Assembly (NCBI GenBank): GCA_016710265.1
Contig: JADJJL010000001.1
Coordinates: 124,001 to 188,000, forward strand
DNA: 64,000 bases
From: Saprospiraceae bacterium
GTDB taxonomy: Bacteria > Bacteroidota > Bacteroidia > Chitinophagales > Saprospiraceae
Direction of reading: 5' to 3'
Part shown: one piece after another, positions 1 to 8,718 of the stretch
Layout: each line of letters begins with the position of its first letter
Numbering within the stretch: the first letter of the stretch is position 1
Notes under the pieces: generated by a model
What the model saw: only the letters and a program-made list of their open reading frames with translations
Database searches by the model: none
What the model was told of the DNA's origin: nothing
Made by a program: the position numbers and the translations under genes

Positions 1-12
1 TTGTTTTGATAG

Positions 13-46
13 AATCCGTCTGGTGGAAACACTGACGGATTTTTTA
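13..46 (+). terminator. Rho-independent terminator
   Basis: AATCCGTC at 13-20 pairs with GACGGATT at 34-41 across a 13-base loop, and a T-rich tail follows. It probably ends a gene lying to the left of the window. Confidence 0.75.
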
Positions 47-383
47 TTCTATGATTAAACGCTTAAACAACCGCAGGATTCATCTTCGGTTAAATGGTCC
101 AATTACTTGACCAAAGGATGTGGTTTTAAATTTCTAATCCAGACCAGGAAATATTTTTACCAATATTTGATTCACCAATGAACAATCGACTATATTTGTA
201 GCAAATCTGATCGAGCATGCTTTTGGATACCAAAACCTCAATGCTCCCAAAGATTGACCGATTCCAGCCTTCTTTCTGTCAGGGCTACTTACTAGTGGTT
301 CAAAGTTGGCAGTTTATTGCATTCCCTGTGCAATTTTATCAAAGCGCATTTTTATTTTTTATTCAACAATTAAACCTTTATTT
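47..383. other. Intergenic region, nothing recognised
   Basis: AT-rich leader between the terminator and the first membrane-protein gene. The only open frame here (217-402) overlaps the start of that gene, has no protein-like composition and was rejected. No RNA gene or repeat was seen. Confidence 0.5.
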
Positions 384-791
384 ATGGAAAAGAAAATTTT
401 AATTGGCACCCTTGTCGGAACTGTTGTACAGTTTTGCTTGGGAGGCCTTGTCTTTGTCGTTCTACTCAAAGACATGATGGCAGAATGGATGACTGCCTTT
501 CAGGGTTGTGCGCATGCCGAGCCACCTATGTTGCCGGTGGTACTTGCTCAACTGGTCATCAGCTTGCTACTTGCAATTCTTATGCACCGCAATGCCATCT
601 CTACCTTCAAAGGTGGGGCGATGTTTGGATTGCTGTTTTTCCTTTTGATCTACATTTGGTTTGATCTCTGGATGTTTGCTTCCTTCACAGGCATGACGAG
701 CAAATTAATGATGATTGATGCCATCAGCAATACGATCATTGGAACCATTACCGCTGGTTTTGTCGGATGGGTTTATGGAAAAATGGGATAA
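384..791 (+). CDS. Small four-helix inner membrane protein, unknown function
   Basis: A 135-residue protein of four hydrophobic segments: about residues 4-25 (a Gly/Val/Leu helix right after MEKK), 47-65, 76-100 (rich in Leu/Phe/Trp) and 112-132. The short polar loop after helix 1 contains a Cys and a His (GCAHAE). I start it at the ATG at 384, because translation from there gives the usual Lys-rich tip followed by a helix; the longer open frame from 306 adds an implausible leader. The general look is that of small DUF1761-like membrane proteins, but I do not recognise the family with certainty. It stands alone, with a weak terminator about 80 bases downstream. Confidence 0.7.
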   Translation: MEKKILIGTLVGTVVQFCLGGLVFVVLLKDMMAEWMTAFQGCAHAEPPMLPVVLAQLVISLLLAILMHRNAISTFKGGAMFGLLFFLLIYIWFDLWMFASFTGMTSKLMMIDAISNTIIGTITAGFVGWVYGKMG

Positions 792-868
792 TTGTTTCTA
801 TGTTTTTAAAGAATGTAGCGTATGGCTGCAGTTTTAGAAAAACCATTCGAATCGTAAATTATTAGTTT

Positions 869-910
869 AAAGAGGGGTGAATATTCTATGTTTGCTCCTC
901 TTTTATTTTT
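869..910 (+). terminator. Possible rho-independent terminator
   Basis: AAAGAGG at 869-875 can pair with CCTCTTT at 897-903 over a 21-base loop, followed by a T-rich run. It fits the end of the membrane-protein gene at 384-791. The long loop makes it only moderately convincing. Confidence 0.45.
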
Positions 911-1040
911 TAAGAAGATTCAACTGTTTTTTATTCACTCTATGGGGCCATTTACAAAAACGACTGCAATTTGTGTCTTTTTTATAGGCAGTTGACTGGG
1001 ACTTTATGATTGTCTTTGACTAAGAACCTGTGCAAACAAT

Positions 1041-1781
1041 TTATGCAAATGCTGTCTGCGCAGTATGGTGCAATTCCAATTCAATCGCTCTGGGAAAGAG
1101 AATGTTGTTTTCTAGGTGCACGTGAAGGTGGAGATCATTTTCAAATTCCTCCAATTTGGCAAATAATACCCGATAAGTATTGCAGGCATCTACAGGAGCT
1201 GTATAATGTTGGCTTAACTCACGAATACGATGCATCAATTCTCCTGCATGCTCGTGTTCCATTTCCATCATTTTAATGGGATTTTGGATAGGTCCAAATG
1301 GTGGTCTCTCAGCCATCAGATTTTTTTGCTTCAGTCCAACGAGCTGAGTAATATAGGGAAACAAAACCACTTCTTCTTTTCTCATGTGTGCCGTCAGTTC
1401 ATTTTTTATTTCTGCGAACAGACTTGCAATCTCAATGACTTCGGGATGTTGGACCCCATGAACTTTGGATACCTTCTCAGCGTACTGCCCGATGAGATCC
1501 AAATTTTCATTGACATAGTGGTGGTGTATTCTCACAATATATTCAGAAAGTTGATCCAATTCCCATTCGTCAAAATTCTGTACTTTAATTTCCTTTTTTT
1601 TCAACGCATAGAGTTCTTCTATTAGTTTTTCAAAATTGCCATTAGCTTTTAAACAGGCTTCCTGCACACTTCTCTTCCCTCCGCAACAAAAATCGATCTG
1701 GTATTTTTTAAAAATATCTGCGGCTCTGTAATCATTGGTCACTATGTCGGCCACGCTCATGGTTTTATAATCCTTATTCAT
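1041..1781 (-). CDS. ric: Iron-sulfur cluster repair di-iron protein (Ric/ScdA/YtfE family)
   Basis: A 246-residue cytoplasmic protein of the family that repairs iron-sulfur centres after oxidative or nitrosative damage. Residues about 8-65 form the ScdA N-terminal domain with its CCGG signature (32-35). The rest is a hemerythrin-like four-helix bundle with His/Glu iron ligands: a HHHY stretch, HMRKEEVVLFP, an EHEHAG stretch and HVHLENNILFP. The length is close to the usual 220-245. The open frame extends to a TTG at 1802, but the ATG at 1781 gives the family-like start MNKDY. It lies about 115 bases downstream of tyrosine phenol-lyase on the same strand and could be read through from it. Family assignment is firm; regulation by NO or peroxide is inferred from the family. 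Confidence 0.9.
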   Translation of the reverse strand: MNKDYKTMSVADIVTNDYRAADIFKKYQIDFCCGGKRSVQEACLKANGNFEKLIEELYALKKKEIKVQNFDEWELDQLSEYIVRIHHHYVNENLDLIGQYAEKVSKVHGVQHPEVIEIASLFAEIKNELTAHMRKEEVVLFPYITQLVGLKQKNLMAERPPFGPIQNPIKMMEMEHEHAGELMHRIRELSQHYTAPVDACNTYRVLFAKLEEFENDLHLHVHLENNILFPRAIELELHHTAQTAFA

Positions 1782-1897
1782 ACTTTGTAAACTTTGCTGC
1801 AAAGTAATAGACTACTGTGTCCATTATTAATGACTGCGGTCAATTTGCCCTATGACAATCATCCTGACCGAAAGATCGCACAATTCAATCCAAAAGA

Positions 1898-3283
1898 TTA
1901 TAATTTCTCAAACCTGGCTTGAAAAAAACGCAAATATTTGGGTTCATACGTCATTTTCAATCCATTGATTCTCTTTCGTCTTTGAAAAACCAATGCTGCT
2001 GACTCAGCCACTACATCCATGTGGGCCTGGGTATAGACCCTTCTAGGAATGGTGAATCTCACCAGTTCAAGTTTTGGGTAATAATTTTGACCTTGTGCAT
2101 TTCTACCTGCGGAAACAATTCCTCTCTCCATGGTCCTGACTCCTGAGTCAAGGTATATTTCGGCTGCAAGTGCCTGTGCCGGAAATTGATCCTGGGACAA
2201 ATGCGGCAAGAATGCCATTGCGTCCACAAATATTCCATGTCCTCCAATTGGTCGTACAATGGGAATTCCGTATTGGCTCATTTTTTCTCCCAGATAGATT
2301 ACTTGCCCAATGCGGGCCCGCTGATGATTGTCATCCACACTTTCTTTGATCCCCACAGCCATAGCTTCCATGTCTCGACCAGCCAGGCCACCGTAGGTGT
2401 GCAATCCCTCATAGACCACCACCAGATTGCGAGCCTCTTCAAATACCGTGGGGTCGTTGGTGGCCATAAAACCTCCGATATTGACCAAAGCATCTTTCTT
2501 TGCACTCATAGTTGCTCCATCGGTCAGATTACATATTTCGCGCACAATTTCCTGAATGGTTTTTTTTAAGTAGCCGGGTTCACGCTGTTGAATAAAATAG
2601 GCATTTTCGGCCACTCTGGTCATATCGTGGATAATCGAAATGCCATGCACCCGGGTATAGGTATGCAGTTCTTTGAGGTTTTGCATGCTAAAGGGCTGTC
2701 CACCTGCCATGTTGACATTGGAAGCCAAAGTCACGTATGCGATTTTAGACGCCCCATGCTTTTTGACCAATTCATCCAATTTTTGGAGATCGACATTTCC
2801 TTTGAAAGGGTGAAGGTTATTTGGATCGTGGGCTTCATCGATGATGATGTCTGCAAAAATTCCTCCCGCCAATTCCTGATGGACGCGTGTGGTTGTAAAG
2901 TACATGTTACCAGGTACATATTGACCTTTTTTAATCATTATTTGAGAAAGGATATTTTCTGCACCCCGACCCTGGTGGGTGGGGATCACATATTTGTATC
3001 CATAGTACTTATGGATGGCCGCCTCCAATTTAAAGTAACTTTCGCTTCCCGCATAGGCTTCATCGCCCAACATAAATGCGCTCCATTGCCGGTCAGACAT
3101 GGCGTTGGTGCCACTATCTGTCAGAAGGTCGATGTAGACATCAGCAGATTTTAAAAGGAAAGTGTTGTAGCCTGCTTCCCGAATGGCTTTGAGTCTCTGC
3201 GCTCTGTTGGTGGTTTTAAGCAATTCCACCATTTTCATTTTGTAGGGCTCAGCCCAGCTTCTCTTTTTTTCTTGAGGAATCAT
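1898..3283 (-). CDS. tpl: Tyrosine phenol-lyase (beta-tyrosinase)
   Basis: A PLP-dependent beta-eliminating lyase of 461 residues, close to the 456 of the Citrobacter enzyme. It would cleave L-tyrosine to phenol, pyruvate and ammonia. Residues typical of tyrosine phenol-lyase rather than tryptophanase: the NMYFTTTR segment (about 126-133) with the substrate Thr, and the GVRTMERG segment holding the Arg that binds the phenol ring. SAKKD (about 260-264) carries the PLP lysine, and the C-terminus contains LRFF. I start it at the ATG at 3283, which overlaps the TGA of the osmC gene as ATGA and implies translational coupling; the longer frame only overlaps osmC. It is the last gene of tnaA-osmC-tpl. 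Substrate choice is inferred from residues; the family is certain. Confidence 0.93.
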   Translation of the reverse strand: MIPQEKKRSWAEPYKMKMVELLKTTNRAQRLKAIREAGYNTFLLKSADVYIDLLTDSGTNAMSDRQWSAFMLGDEAYAGSESYFKLEAAIHKYYGYKYVIPTHQGRGAENILSQIMIKKGQYVPGNMYFTTTRVHQELAGGIFADIIIDEAHDPNNLHPFKGNVDLQKLDELVKKHGASKIAYVTLASNVNMAGGQPFSMQNLKELHTYTRVHGISIIHDMTRVAENAYFIQQREPGYLKKTIQEIVREICNLTDGATMSAKKDALVNIGGFMATNDPTVFEEARNLVVVYEGLHTYGGLAGRDMEAMAVGIKESVDDNHQRARIGQVIYLGEKMSQYGIPIVRPIGGHGIFVDAMAFLPHLSQDQFPAQALAAEIYLDSGVRTMERGIVSAGRNAQGQNYYPKLELVRFTIPRRVYTQAHMDVVAESAALVFQRRKRINGLKMTYEPKYLRFFQARFEKL

Positions 3284-3732
3284 ACAAGTTCTTTTGAAGA
3301 ATAGAATAGGATCTCTGTTTCCAAAGTTATTTCTGATTGAATTGATTGGCTGATCAGACAAGCTTTTTCAGATTTTTCGAGCAGACGTCTGGCTTTGTCG
3401 GCTTGGTTTTGATCTGAGATGGTCAACTGAGCCTTAAGATTTACACGGGTCATTTTATATTTGCCATCCGGTTTTTCCAAAACTCCGTTGGCACCGCATT
3501 GAAAGTCGATAAACCCAAATTTTGAAAATGAGGCTATTGCTAAAAATGTCGTCATAAAACAACTGACCACCGAAGCGGTAAACAGATGTTCGGGAGACCA
3601 TATTTCAGCAACCCCTCCTTCAAATTGTGGTGGCGTTGCTACGGTGATGGATGACTGTAATTCGGGTGAACTGAGTGTGCCTATGTTGTCTTTATCCCAT
3701 TTAATATTTATAGGATACTGATGTATTTCCAT
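3280..3732 (-). CDS. OsmC family protein
   Basis: A 150-residue OsmC/Ohr-fold protein, probably a thiol-dependent peroxidase or a related small-molecule-binding protein. The two family cysteines are visible: one in SVVSCFMTTF after the EHLFTAS motif, the other in KACLIS near residue 125. The length is typical. It sits 4 bases after tnaA and overlaps tpl by four bases, so three proteins are expected from one message. The role in this operon is not known. Possibilities are detoxifying peroxides formed around indole and phenol, or binding a cyclic product. This particular substrate link is inference. Confidence 0.85.
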   Translation of the reverse strand: MEIHQYPINIKWDKDNIGTLSSPELQSSITVATPPQFEGGVAEIWSPEHLFTASVVSCFMTTFLAIASFSKFGFIDFQCGANGVLEKPDGKYKMTRVNLKAQLTISDQNQADKARRLLEKSEKACLISQSIQSEITLETEILFYSSKELV

Positions 3733-3736
3733 TGTC

Positions 3737-5119
3737 TTAAAGTTTTTTTAATCTCGTTGTAAAATGCCTCAAAAAAGGAGGTTCGTAAACTATTTGATAT
3801 CCACTTGTATTGTCCCGCATTTTTAGAATGTAGTCAAATGCCTCCAGGACAAAATCAATATGACTCTGGGTGTATACTCTCCGAGGTATAGCCAGTCTGA
3901 CCAGTTCCTGTGCAGCCGGTATCAATTGACCATTTGTATCGTACTTACCAAACATCATGCTCCCCACTTCCACGCATCTGATTCCCCCAATTTTATAAAG
4001 TTCACACACCAAAACTTGCCCTGGATATTCATCAATTGGAATATTTGGAAAAAGTCTGGCAGCATCAATGTATACCGCATGTCCACCGATAGGCCATACA
4101 ACTGGTACACCCATTTCTTTTAGTTTTTCTCCCAAATAAGCTGTGCTGCGTATGCGGTAGTGCAAATAATCTTCGTCAAAAACTTCTTGGAGCCCTATGG
4201 CCATGGCTTCCATGTCTCTACCGGACAAACCGCCATAGGTGGTAAAACCTTCAGAAATGATGAGTTGATTGATACATTTTAAACTCAGTTCCTGGTCTTT
4301 CATACACAATAGGCCTCCCATATTGACCATTCCGTCCTTTTTTGCACTCATGATAAAAGCGTCTGCCAGGGACAACATTTCATGTGCAATATCTCTGTAA
4401 GATTTATGCTGATAACCTTCCTCTCTGTGATGAATAAAATAAGCATTCTCTGCTATTCTGCAGCCATCTAAAACCATCATTACCCCAAACCGATTACACA
4501 AAACTCTTACAGCCTTTGCATTCTCCATGCTGACGGGTTGCCCTCCGGAAGAGTTGTTGGTTACGGTTAAAATCACTGCTGCAACTTGTTTGTTGGCTTG
4601 ATTTGCAAGTTGATATTCCAATTTACGCAGATCCATATTTCCTTTAAAAGGAATGAACAATGTTTGTTCTGTCAAATCATCCGGCATCAAATCCAATGCA
4701 GTGGCTCCTGTGTATTCGATATTGGCCCTGGTCGTGTCAAAATGTGTATTGCTTAAAAAAACTTTGTCAGGACCTCCTAAAATGCCGTAAAGTATTCGCT
4801 CAGCGGCCCTACCCTGATGCGTAGGTAAGACATAGGGCATTCCAGTTAAATCTTTTACCACCTGCTCTAATTTAAGCCAACTTCTTGCTCCAGCATAACT
4901 CTCATCTGCCATAATCATGCCGGCCCATTGCTTTTGGCTCATTGCTCCTGTGCCGGAGTCTGTTAGCAAATCAATGTAGACATCTTTTGAATCCAATAAA
5001 AAAGGATTGTTTCCTGCAATATGGAGGGCTTCTTTGCGGTGTGCAAGAGTGGTTCCTTTGATAGGTTCCACCATTTTAATTCGGAATGGCTCTGCCAGAG
5101 TTTTAAATATATATTCCAT
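3737..5119 (-). CDS. tnaA: Tryptophanase
   Basis: A 460-residue PLP enzyme (E. coli TnaA has 471) that splits L-tryptophan into indole, pyruvate and ammonia. Tryptophanase-type signatures: FLSNTHFDTTRAN (about 121-133), IMSAKKDGM with the PLP lysine near residue 261, the VEVGS segment where tyrosine phenol-lyase has MERG, and LRHF near the C-terminus with the tryptophanase His. There is no E. coli-like tnaC leader or tnaB permease next to it. The start lies five bases after a TTTTTTG stretch, so a very short leader is likely. It is the first gene of a three-gene operon ending in tyrosine phenol-lyase, its distant homologue. Confidence 0.93.
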   Translation of the reverse strand: MEYIFKTLAEPFRIKMVEPIKGTTLAHRKEALHIAGNNPFLLDSKDVYIDLLTDSGTGAMSQKQWAGMIMADESYAGARSWLKLEQVVKDLTGMPYVLPTHQGRAAERILYGILGGPDKVFLSNTHFDTTRANIEYTGATALDLMPDDLTEQTLFIPFKGNMDLRKLEYQLANQANKQVAAVILTVTNNSSGGQPVSMENAKAVRVLCNRFGVMMVLDGCRIAENAYFIHHREEGYQHKSYRDIAHEMLSLADAFIMSAKKDGMVNMGGLLCMKDQELSLKCINQLIISEGFTTYGGLSGRDMEAMAIGLQEVFDEDYLHYRIRSTAYLGEKLKEMGVPVVWPIGGHAVYIDAARLFPNIPIDEYPGQVLVCELYKIGGIRCVEVGSMMFGKYDTNGQLIPAAQELVRLAIPRRVYTQSHIDFVLEAFDYILKMRDNTSGYQIVYEPPFLRHFTTRLKKL

Positions 5120-5286
5120 ACTGCAAAAAAATTAGCTTTACTAATAAGATTCAAAATTAGCTCTATCTTATGGTAAATACCATGACATTGGGAAGTGCTA
5201 TAAAATGATTATGGTCATTATCATTTGTTGACCCAATATTATTTCTTTACCTTATGTTAAATTGTTCATACCAAGAAGACATTAAA

Positions 5287-5355
5287 GCACCCACCCAACC
5301 AAGTAAACTTGGGGAGGGGCACGGCAGCACTCCAGTCCCAAAAACTTGGGGATGG
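5287..5355. repeat. REP-like double hairpin with CACGGCA motif
   Basis: Two imperfect palindromes sit between tnaA and the moaC-moaB gene. In the first (5287-5326), CCAAGT and ACTTGG close on a two-base loop inside CCCACCC/GGGGAGGGG arms and are followed by GGGCACGGCA. The second (5331-5355) has TCC..TCCC facing GGGGATGGA. The CCCACC...GGCACGGCA pattern recurs at 11743-11772 and 13360-13390. Mobility (REP/RAYT-like) is inference. Confidence 0.55.
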
Positions 5356-5420
5356 AAACGGTAAGGCACAATGAATACTTATTTCATTAACAATAAAATT
5401 TTGTCCATTACAATACAATC

Positions 5421-6332
5421 CTAATTATGCCTCTCCCCTTTTAATACTTTAAATACATGCAATACTTGTGGAAAAATACAATCCATACTTTCTTTGACTG
5501 CTGCCGGGGAGCCCGGTAGTGCAAGGATCAAAGTTTGATCGATCAAACCTGCCATGGACCTGGAAAGCATCGCGTAGGGCATCCTATTTTGTCCATAAGC
5601 TCGAAGCGTTTCTTCTATGCCTGATATCCTTTTATGAAGCATGGGTTCGATGGCTTCCGGTGTGAAGTCTTTGGGTGAGAGTCCAGTACCTCCAGATAAA
5701 ATAATCAAATTAATTTTATGAGAAACCGATTCTAAAATTTGATCCTGGATACTTTCTATGTGGTCGGGAACCACCTTTAAAGATAATTCTTTAAATCCAA
5801 TTTTTTGCAAATATTCTTGAATGATGGGTCCTGATTTATCTTCTGAATTTCCTGCGGATACAGAATCAGAGCAAACAATAATCGATGCCGTTAATTGATC
5901 TGCTTCCAACGATTTAAGATCAGACTTACCACCTTTTTTCTCCAGCAATTTAATTTCTTTAATGCTCACATTTTTATCGATCGGCTTGAGCATATCGTAG
6001 ATGGTTAGCGCAACCACCGAAGAGGCGTGCATGGCTTCCACCTCCACTCCAGTTTTGTAGATGGTTTTAATCTCCACTACAATTTTTATTTCCTTATCAA
6101 TTAATTCAAAATCAATTTTGGTATACTCAATAGGTAAAGGATGACAATCAGGTATCATGTCACTTGTTTTTTTTGCTGCAAACAAACCAGCCGTTCTGGC
6201 CACTGACAAAACATCTCCCTTTGGGACCCGATGTTCTTTTATTGCTGTTATCGTTTCTTCTGAACCTACACAAACGATTGCCTGTGCTATTGCAATGCGC
6301 TGCGAAAATATTTTATGTGTGATGTCTACCAT
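5421..6332 (-). CDS. moaCB: Bifunctional MoaC-MoaB/MogA fusion, molybdopterin biosynthesis
   Basis: A 303-residue fusion. Residues about 1-150 are MoaC (cyclic pyranopterin monophosphate synthase), with KGDVLSVARTAG, SDMIPDCHPLP and the GVEVEAMHASSVVALTIYDM core. Residues about 155-303 are a MoaB/MogA molybdopterin adenylyltransferase with SGGTGLSPKDFTPEA and LPGSPAAVKE. It would act with MoaA on GTP to make cPMP and later adenylate molybdopterin for MoeA. It starts 20 bases after moaE and is the last gene of the moeA-to-moaCB operon. The fusion is an established arrangement in Bacteroidota. All expected motifs of both halves are present and nothing looks broken. Confidence 0.93.
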   Translation of the reverse strand: MVDITHKIFSQRIAIAQAIVCVGSEETITAIKEHRVPKGDVLSVARTAGLFAAKKTSDMIPDCHPLPIEYTKIDFELIDKEIKIVVEIKTIYKTGVEVEAMHASSVVALTIYDMLKPIDKNVSIKEIKLLEKKGGKSDLKSLEADQLTASIIVCSDSVSAGNSEDKSGPIIQEYLQKIGFKELSLKVVPDHIESIQDQILESVSHKINLIILSGGTGLSPKDFTPEAIEPMLHKRISGIEETLRAYGQNRMPYAMLSRSMAGLIDQTLILALPGSPAAVKESMDCIFPQVLHVFKVLKGERHN

Positions 6333-6352
6333 TCTATTTACTTTTAGTATTC

Positions 6353-6796
6353 TTAATTATTTTCCTTCCATTGTGAATTTTCATTCTCTAAAATTTCTTT
6401 ACCCCAGATCGGTAGTTCTTGCTTAATTCTCTCCACCAACTCTGCACATGCATCAATAGCGGGCTTACGATGCTTAGATGAAGTAAACACAAATAAACAA
6501 ATCTCTCCTGCATTCACTTTGCCCAAACTGTGATACACATGCATACAACTCAATGGATATTTTGAAAAAACATCTTCTCTAATGATCTGCATTTTTTCAA
6601 GTGCCATGTCTACATAAGCCGTGTATTCAATTTGAATGACCTTTCCAGCTTCCAATACATCTTCACGAACCTGCCCCAGAAAAATACTGTGTCCACCTAT
6701 CTCTTTTTTACTGGAGTGTGACTGTATGGATTCAGCAATTTTCTGAGATGAAATCGCTCCTTCCACAAAAATATTTTTTATCTTATGATCATTCAC
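6353..6796 (-). CDS. moaE: Molybdopterin synthase catalytic subunit MoaE
   Basis: A 147-residue large subunit of molybdopterin synthase. It transfers sulfur from the thiocarboxylated MoaD C-terminus to cPMP. Visible family features: FLGQVRED near residues 39-46, IEYTAYVDMA, the HSLGKVNAGE stretch and the SSKHRKPAIDAC block with the catalytic lysine region, then ELPIWGKE. The length is normal. It begins 5 bases after moeB and lies in the same operon as moaD, its partner. Confidence 0.93.
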   Translation of the reverse strand: MNDHKIKNIFVEGAISSQKIAESIQSHSSKKEIGGHSIFLGQVREDVLEAGKVIQIEYTAYVDMALEKMQIIREDVFSKYPLSCMHVYHSLGKVNAGEICLFVFTSSKHRKPAIDACAELVERIKQELPIWGKEILENENSQWKENN

Positions 6797-6801
6797 CTTA
6801 T

Positions 6802-7896
6802 TTAATTTTTAGAAACTGGAAACTCAAGGACTCCTCCTTTCATTGAAAAAATATTTTTACCGGGCCATTGACCTTTTATATCATTAACCACTTTCTGACT
6901 TCTGAATCCAGACTGACAATAGACAAATACATAATCGTATGTAAATAAATCTAATTTCTTAATGTTGAATTGAGAAAATGGCAAAGATGTAAAATTTAAT
7001 TGGTCCACCATTGGAGTTTCACCTGGTTCTCTTACATCAAGCCATAATACGTTTACCAATTTATTTTCTGAAAATTCAAGAGCTTTGTTCCAATCCAACG
7101 AAACATCAGATTGACAAAAGGCAGAATAATCCATTTTTCCAAACTCGGTTTCATTTGCAGGAATTAATTTTTGAATATTCTGATCTGGTTCAATTTCCAG
7201 TATTTGTTGTCCATGCGTTTCGAAATCATAGATCATTAATTTATTGATTAACGCACCTTTCAAATTCAAAATTAACTTTAATATTTCTGCAGCTTGAAAG
7301 CTTCCAATCAATCCGGGTACCACACCCAATACTCCAGCCTCAGCACAATTGGGTATTTTATTTTCCGAAGAAATTTGTGGATAGATGTCTCTGTAATTGC
7401 ATGATCTGCCACTTTCCAACGATACATTAAAACAAGCGATTTGTCCTTGCATTCTGTAGATGGATCCATACACCCATGGTTTGCCCAAAATAAAACAGGC
7501 ATCGTTGACCAGGTATCTTGTTTCAAAATTATCAGAACCGTCCAAAACAAAATCAAAAGATGGAATAAGTTCGAATGCATTTTGCTGGTTGATAAAAAAA
7601 GGAAAATCCAAAATTTCCAAGTCCGAATACATGGATTTTAATTTTGTCGCGGCTACAATTGCTTTATTTTTTTGCAAATCCTCCATTCCAAACAATACCT
7701 GTCTGTTTAAATTGGATAAAGCAATTGAATCTCCGTCTACTATTCCCAACTTTCCAACACCGGCTGCAGCAAGATACAAGAGGGCTGGACAAGAAAGTCC
7801 GCCTGCACCGATGACCAATACTGAAGAAGCCTTCAATTTTAATTGGCCTTCTGATCCCACCTGTGGTAATATCTCTTGTCTGTTAAATCTATTCAT
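6802..7896 (-). CDS. moeB: MoeB/ThiF-type MoaD-activating enzyme fused to rhodanese
   Basis: A 364-residue E1-like enzyme that adenylates the MoaD C-terminus, with a C-terminal rhodanese domain (about 265-364) that can supply the sulfur. The E1 part has GAGGLSCP (30-37), DGD..NLNRQ (54-65), SDNFETR (121-127) and PNCAEAGVLG with the conserved Cys 184. The rhodanese loop is VYCQSGFRS with Cys 327. The two CxxC pairs that bind structural zinc in E. coli MoeB and ThiF look lost: the first site reads SCNYRDIYP, and no second pair appears before the rhodanese domain. It lies 4 bases after moaD and before moaE. The function is well supported by family and neighbours. Confidence 0.92.
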   Translation of the reverse strand: MNRFNRQEILPQVGSEGQLKLKASSVLVIGAGGLSCPALLYLAAAGVGKLGIVDGDSIALSNLNRQVLFGMEDLQKNKAIVAATKLKSMYSDLEILDFPFFINQQNAFELIPSFDFVLDGSDNFETRYLVNDACFILGKPWVYGSIYRMQGQIACFNVSLESGRSCNYRDIYPQISSENKIPNCAEAGVLGVVPGLIGSFQAAEILKLILNLKGALINKLMIYDFETHGQQILEIEPDQNIQKLIPANETEFGKMDYSAFCQSDVSLDWNKALEFSENKLVNVLWLDVREPGETPMVDQLNFTSLPFSQFNIKKLDLFTYDYVFVYCQSGFRSQKVVNDIKGQWPGKNIFSMKGGVLEFPVSKN

Positions 7897-7900
7897 GATC

Positions 7901-8143
7901 TTATCCTCCGGAAAATGGTGGCAGTAATGCCACTTCGTCTTCGTTTTTTAAAACAGTATTCTGGTTGATCAATTTTCGATTTACAGCGATTACAAAATCT
8001 ATCTTTTGCAATTCAGGAAACTCATCATTCAACCATATTCTAAATTGATCGGTGTCTTGTTTCCCAATCAACTGTCTTTCCTTAAATCCGGTGATTTCTT
8101 CCAACATGCCAAAGCACATTAATCTGATGAGCGCTTGTTCCAT
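7901..8143 (-). CDS. moaD: Molybdopterin synthase sulfur carrier subunit MoaD
   Basis: An 80-residue ubiquitin-like sulfur carrier. It ends in PPFSGG, the Gly-Gly tail that is adenylated by MoeB and thiocarboxylated. The MCFGMLEEITG segment matches the usual first strand and helix, so translation may begin at the internal Met 9, but the upstream ATG is kept. The gene overlaps the 3' end of mobA by 25 bases, which implies coupling, and is followed 4 bases later by moeB. Confidence 0.9.
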   Translation of the reverse strand: MEQALIRLMCFGMLEEITGFKERQLIGKQDTDQFRIWLNDEFPELQKIDFVIAVNRKLINQNTVLKNEDEVALLPPFSGG

Positions 8144-8718
8144 GTTTCCAATAAATTTTGATAATCTTCTTTCGTATTTAAATTAAACAGCAGATTTGGA
8201 TTTTTTTCTAATAGATCATCCATTTCCACCGTCCTATAATCACAAGTATAAATAAAATCTTTCATTTTAAGTTGAGCCTTTTTTATACTTTCTTGAATTA
8301 TTGGCAAAAGTCTTCGGTGATAACATCCAAGCGAAGGATGAATTTTTGAATCTGATGCTGCGATGATGACATCACAATGGTCTTCAGTTCCCAATACTTT
8401 CAGGATGCATTCTGCATCGATCAAAGGCAGATCACAGGCCACTAAAAAAACATAAGTTTTAGTGGTAGACTTCATCGCGGTATAAAGTCCTCCCATCAGT
8501 CCTTGCCCGGGAATTAGATCAGGAATCACAGGATAGCCAAAAGATTGATATTTTTCTGAATGCCCAATAATGCTAATATCTGTATGAACAGAATTTAATA
8601 CGTTCAATATTCTTTGCAAAATACTTTGACCATCCAACATCAGTAAAGCCTTGTCCTCTCCCATCCGACTACTTCTTCCACCCGCTGTTAAGAAAAAAGA
8701 AATTTCGTCCAAGTTCAT
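8119..8718 (-). CDS. mobA: Molybdenum cofactor guanylyltransferase MobA
   Basis: A 199-residue nucleotidyltransferase of the MobA family, which attaches GMP to the molybdenum cofactor. The N-terminal nucleotide loop TAGGRSSRMGEDKALL (11-26) and the metal-binding VACDLPLID are clear. The start codon overlaps the stop of the permease gene as ATGA, and the 3' end overlaps moaD. Its presence suggests that the cell uses a guanylated (bis-MGD type) cofactor for DMSO-reductase-family enzymes, none of which lie in the window. Confidence 0.92.
   Translation of the reverse strand: MNLDEISFFLTAGGRSSRMGEDKALLMLDGQSILQRILNVLNSVHTDISIIGHSEKYQSFGYPVIPDLIPGQGLMGGLYTAMKSTTKTYVFLVACDLPLIDAECILKVLGTEDHCDVIIAASDSKIHPSLGCYHRRLLPIIQESIKKAQLKMKDFIYTCDYRTVEMDDLLEKNPNLLFNLNTKEDYQNLLETWNKRSSD

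Noticed and set aside
217..402. 61-codon frame before the first membrane protein
   Set aside because: Overlaps the better start at 384 and has no protein-like features.
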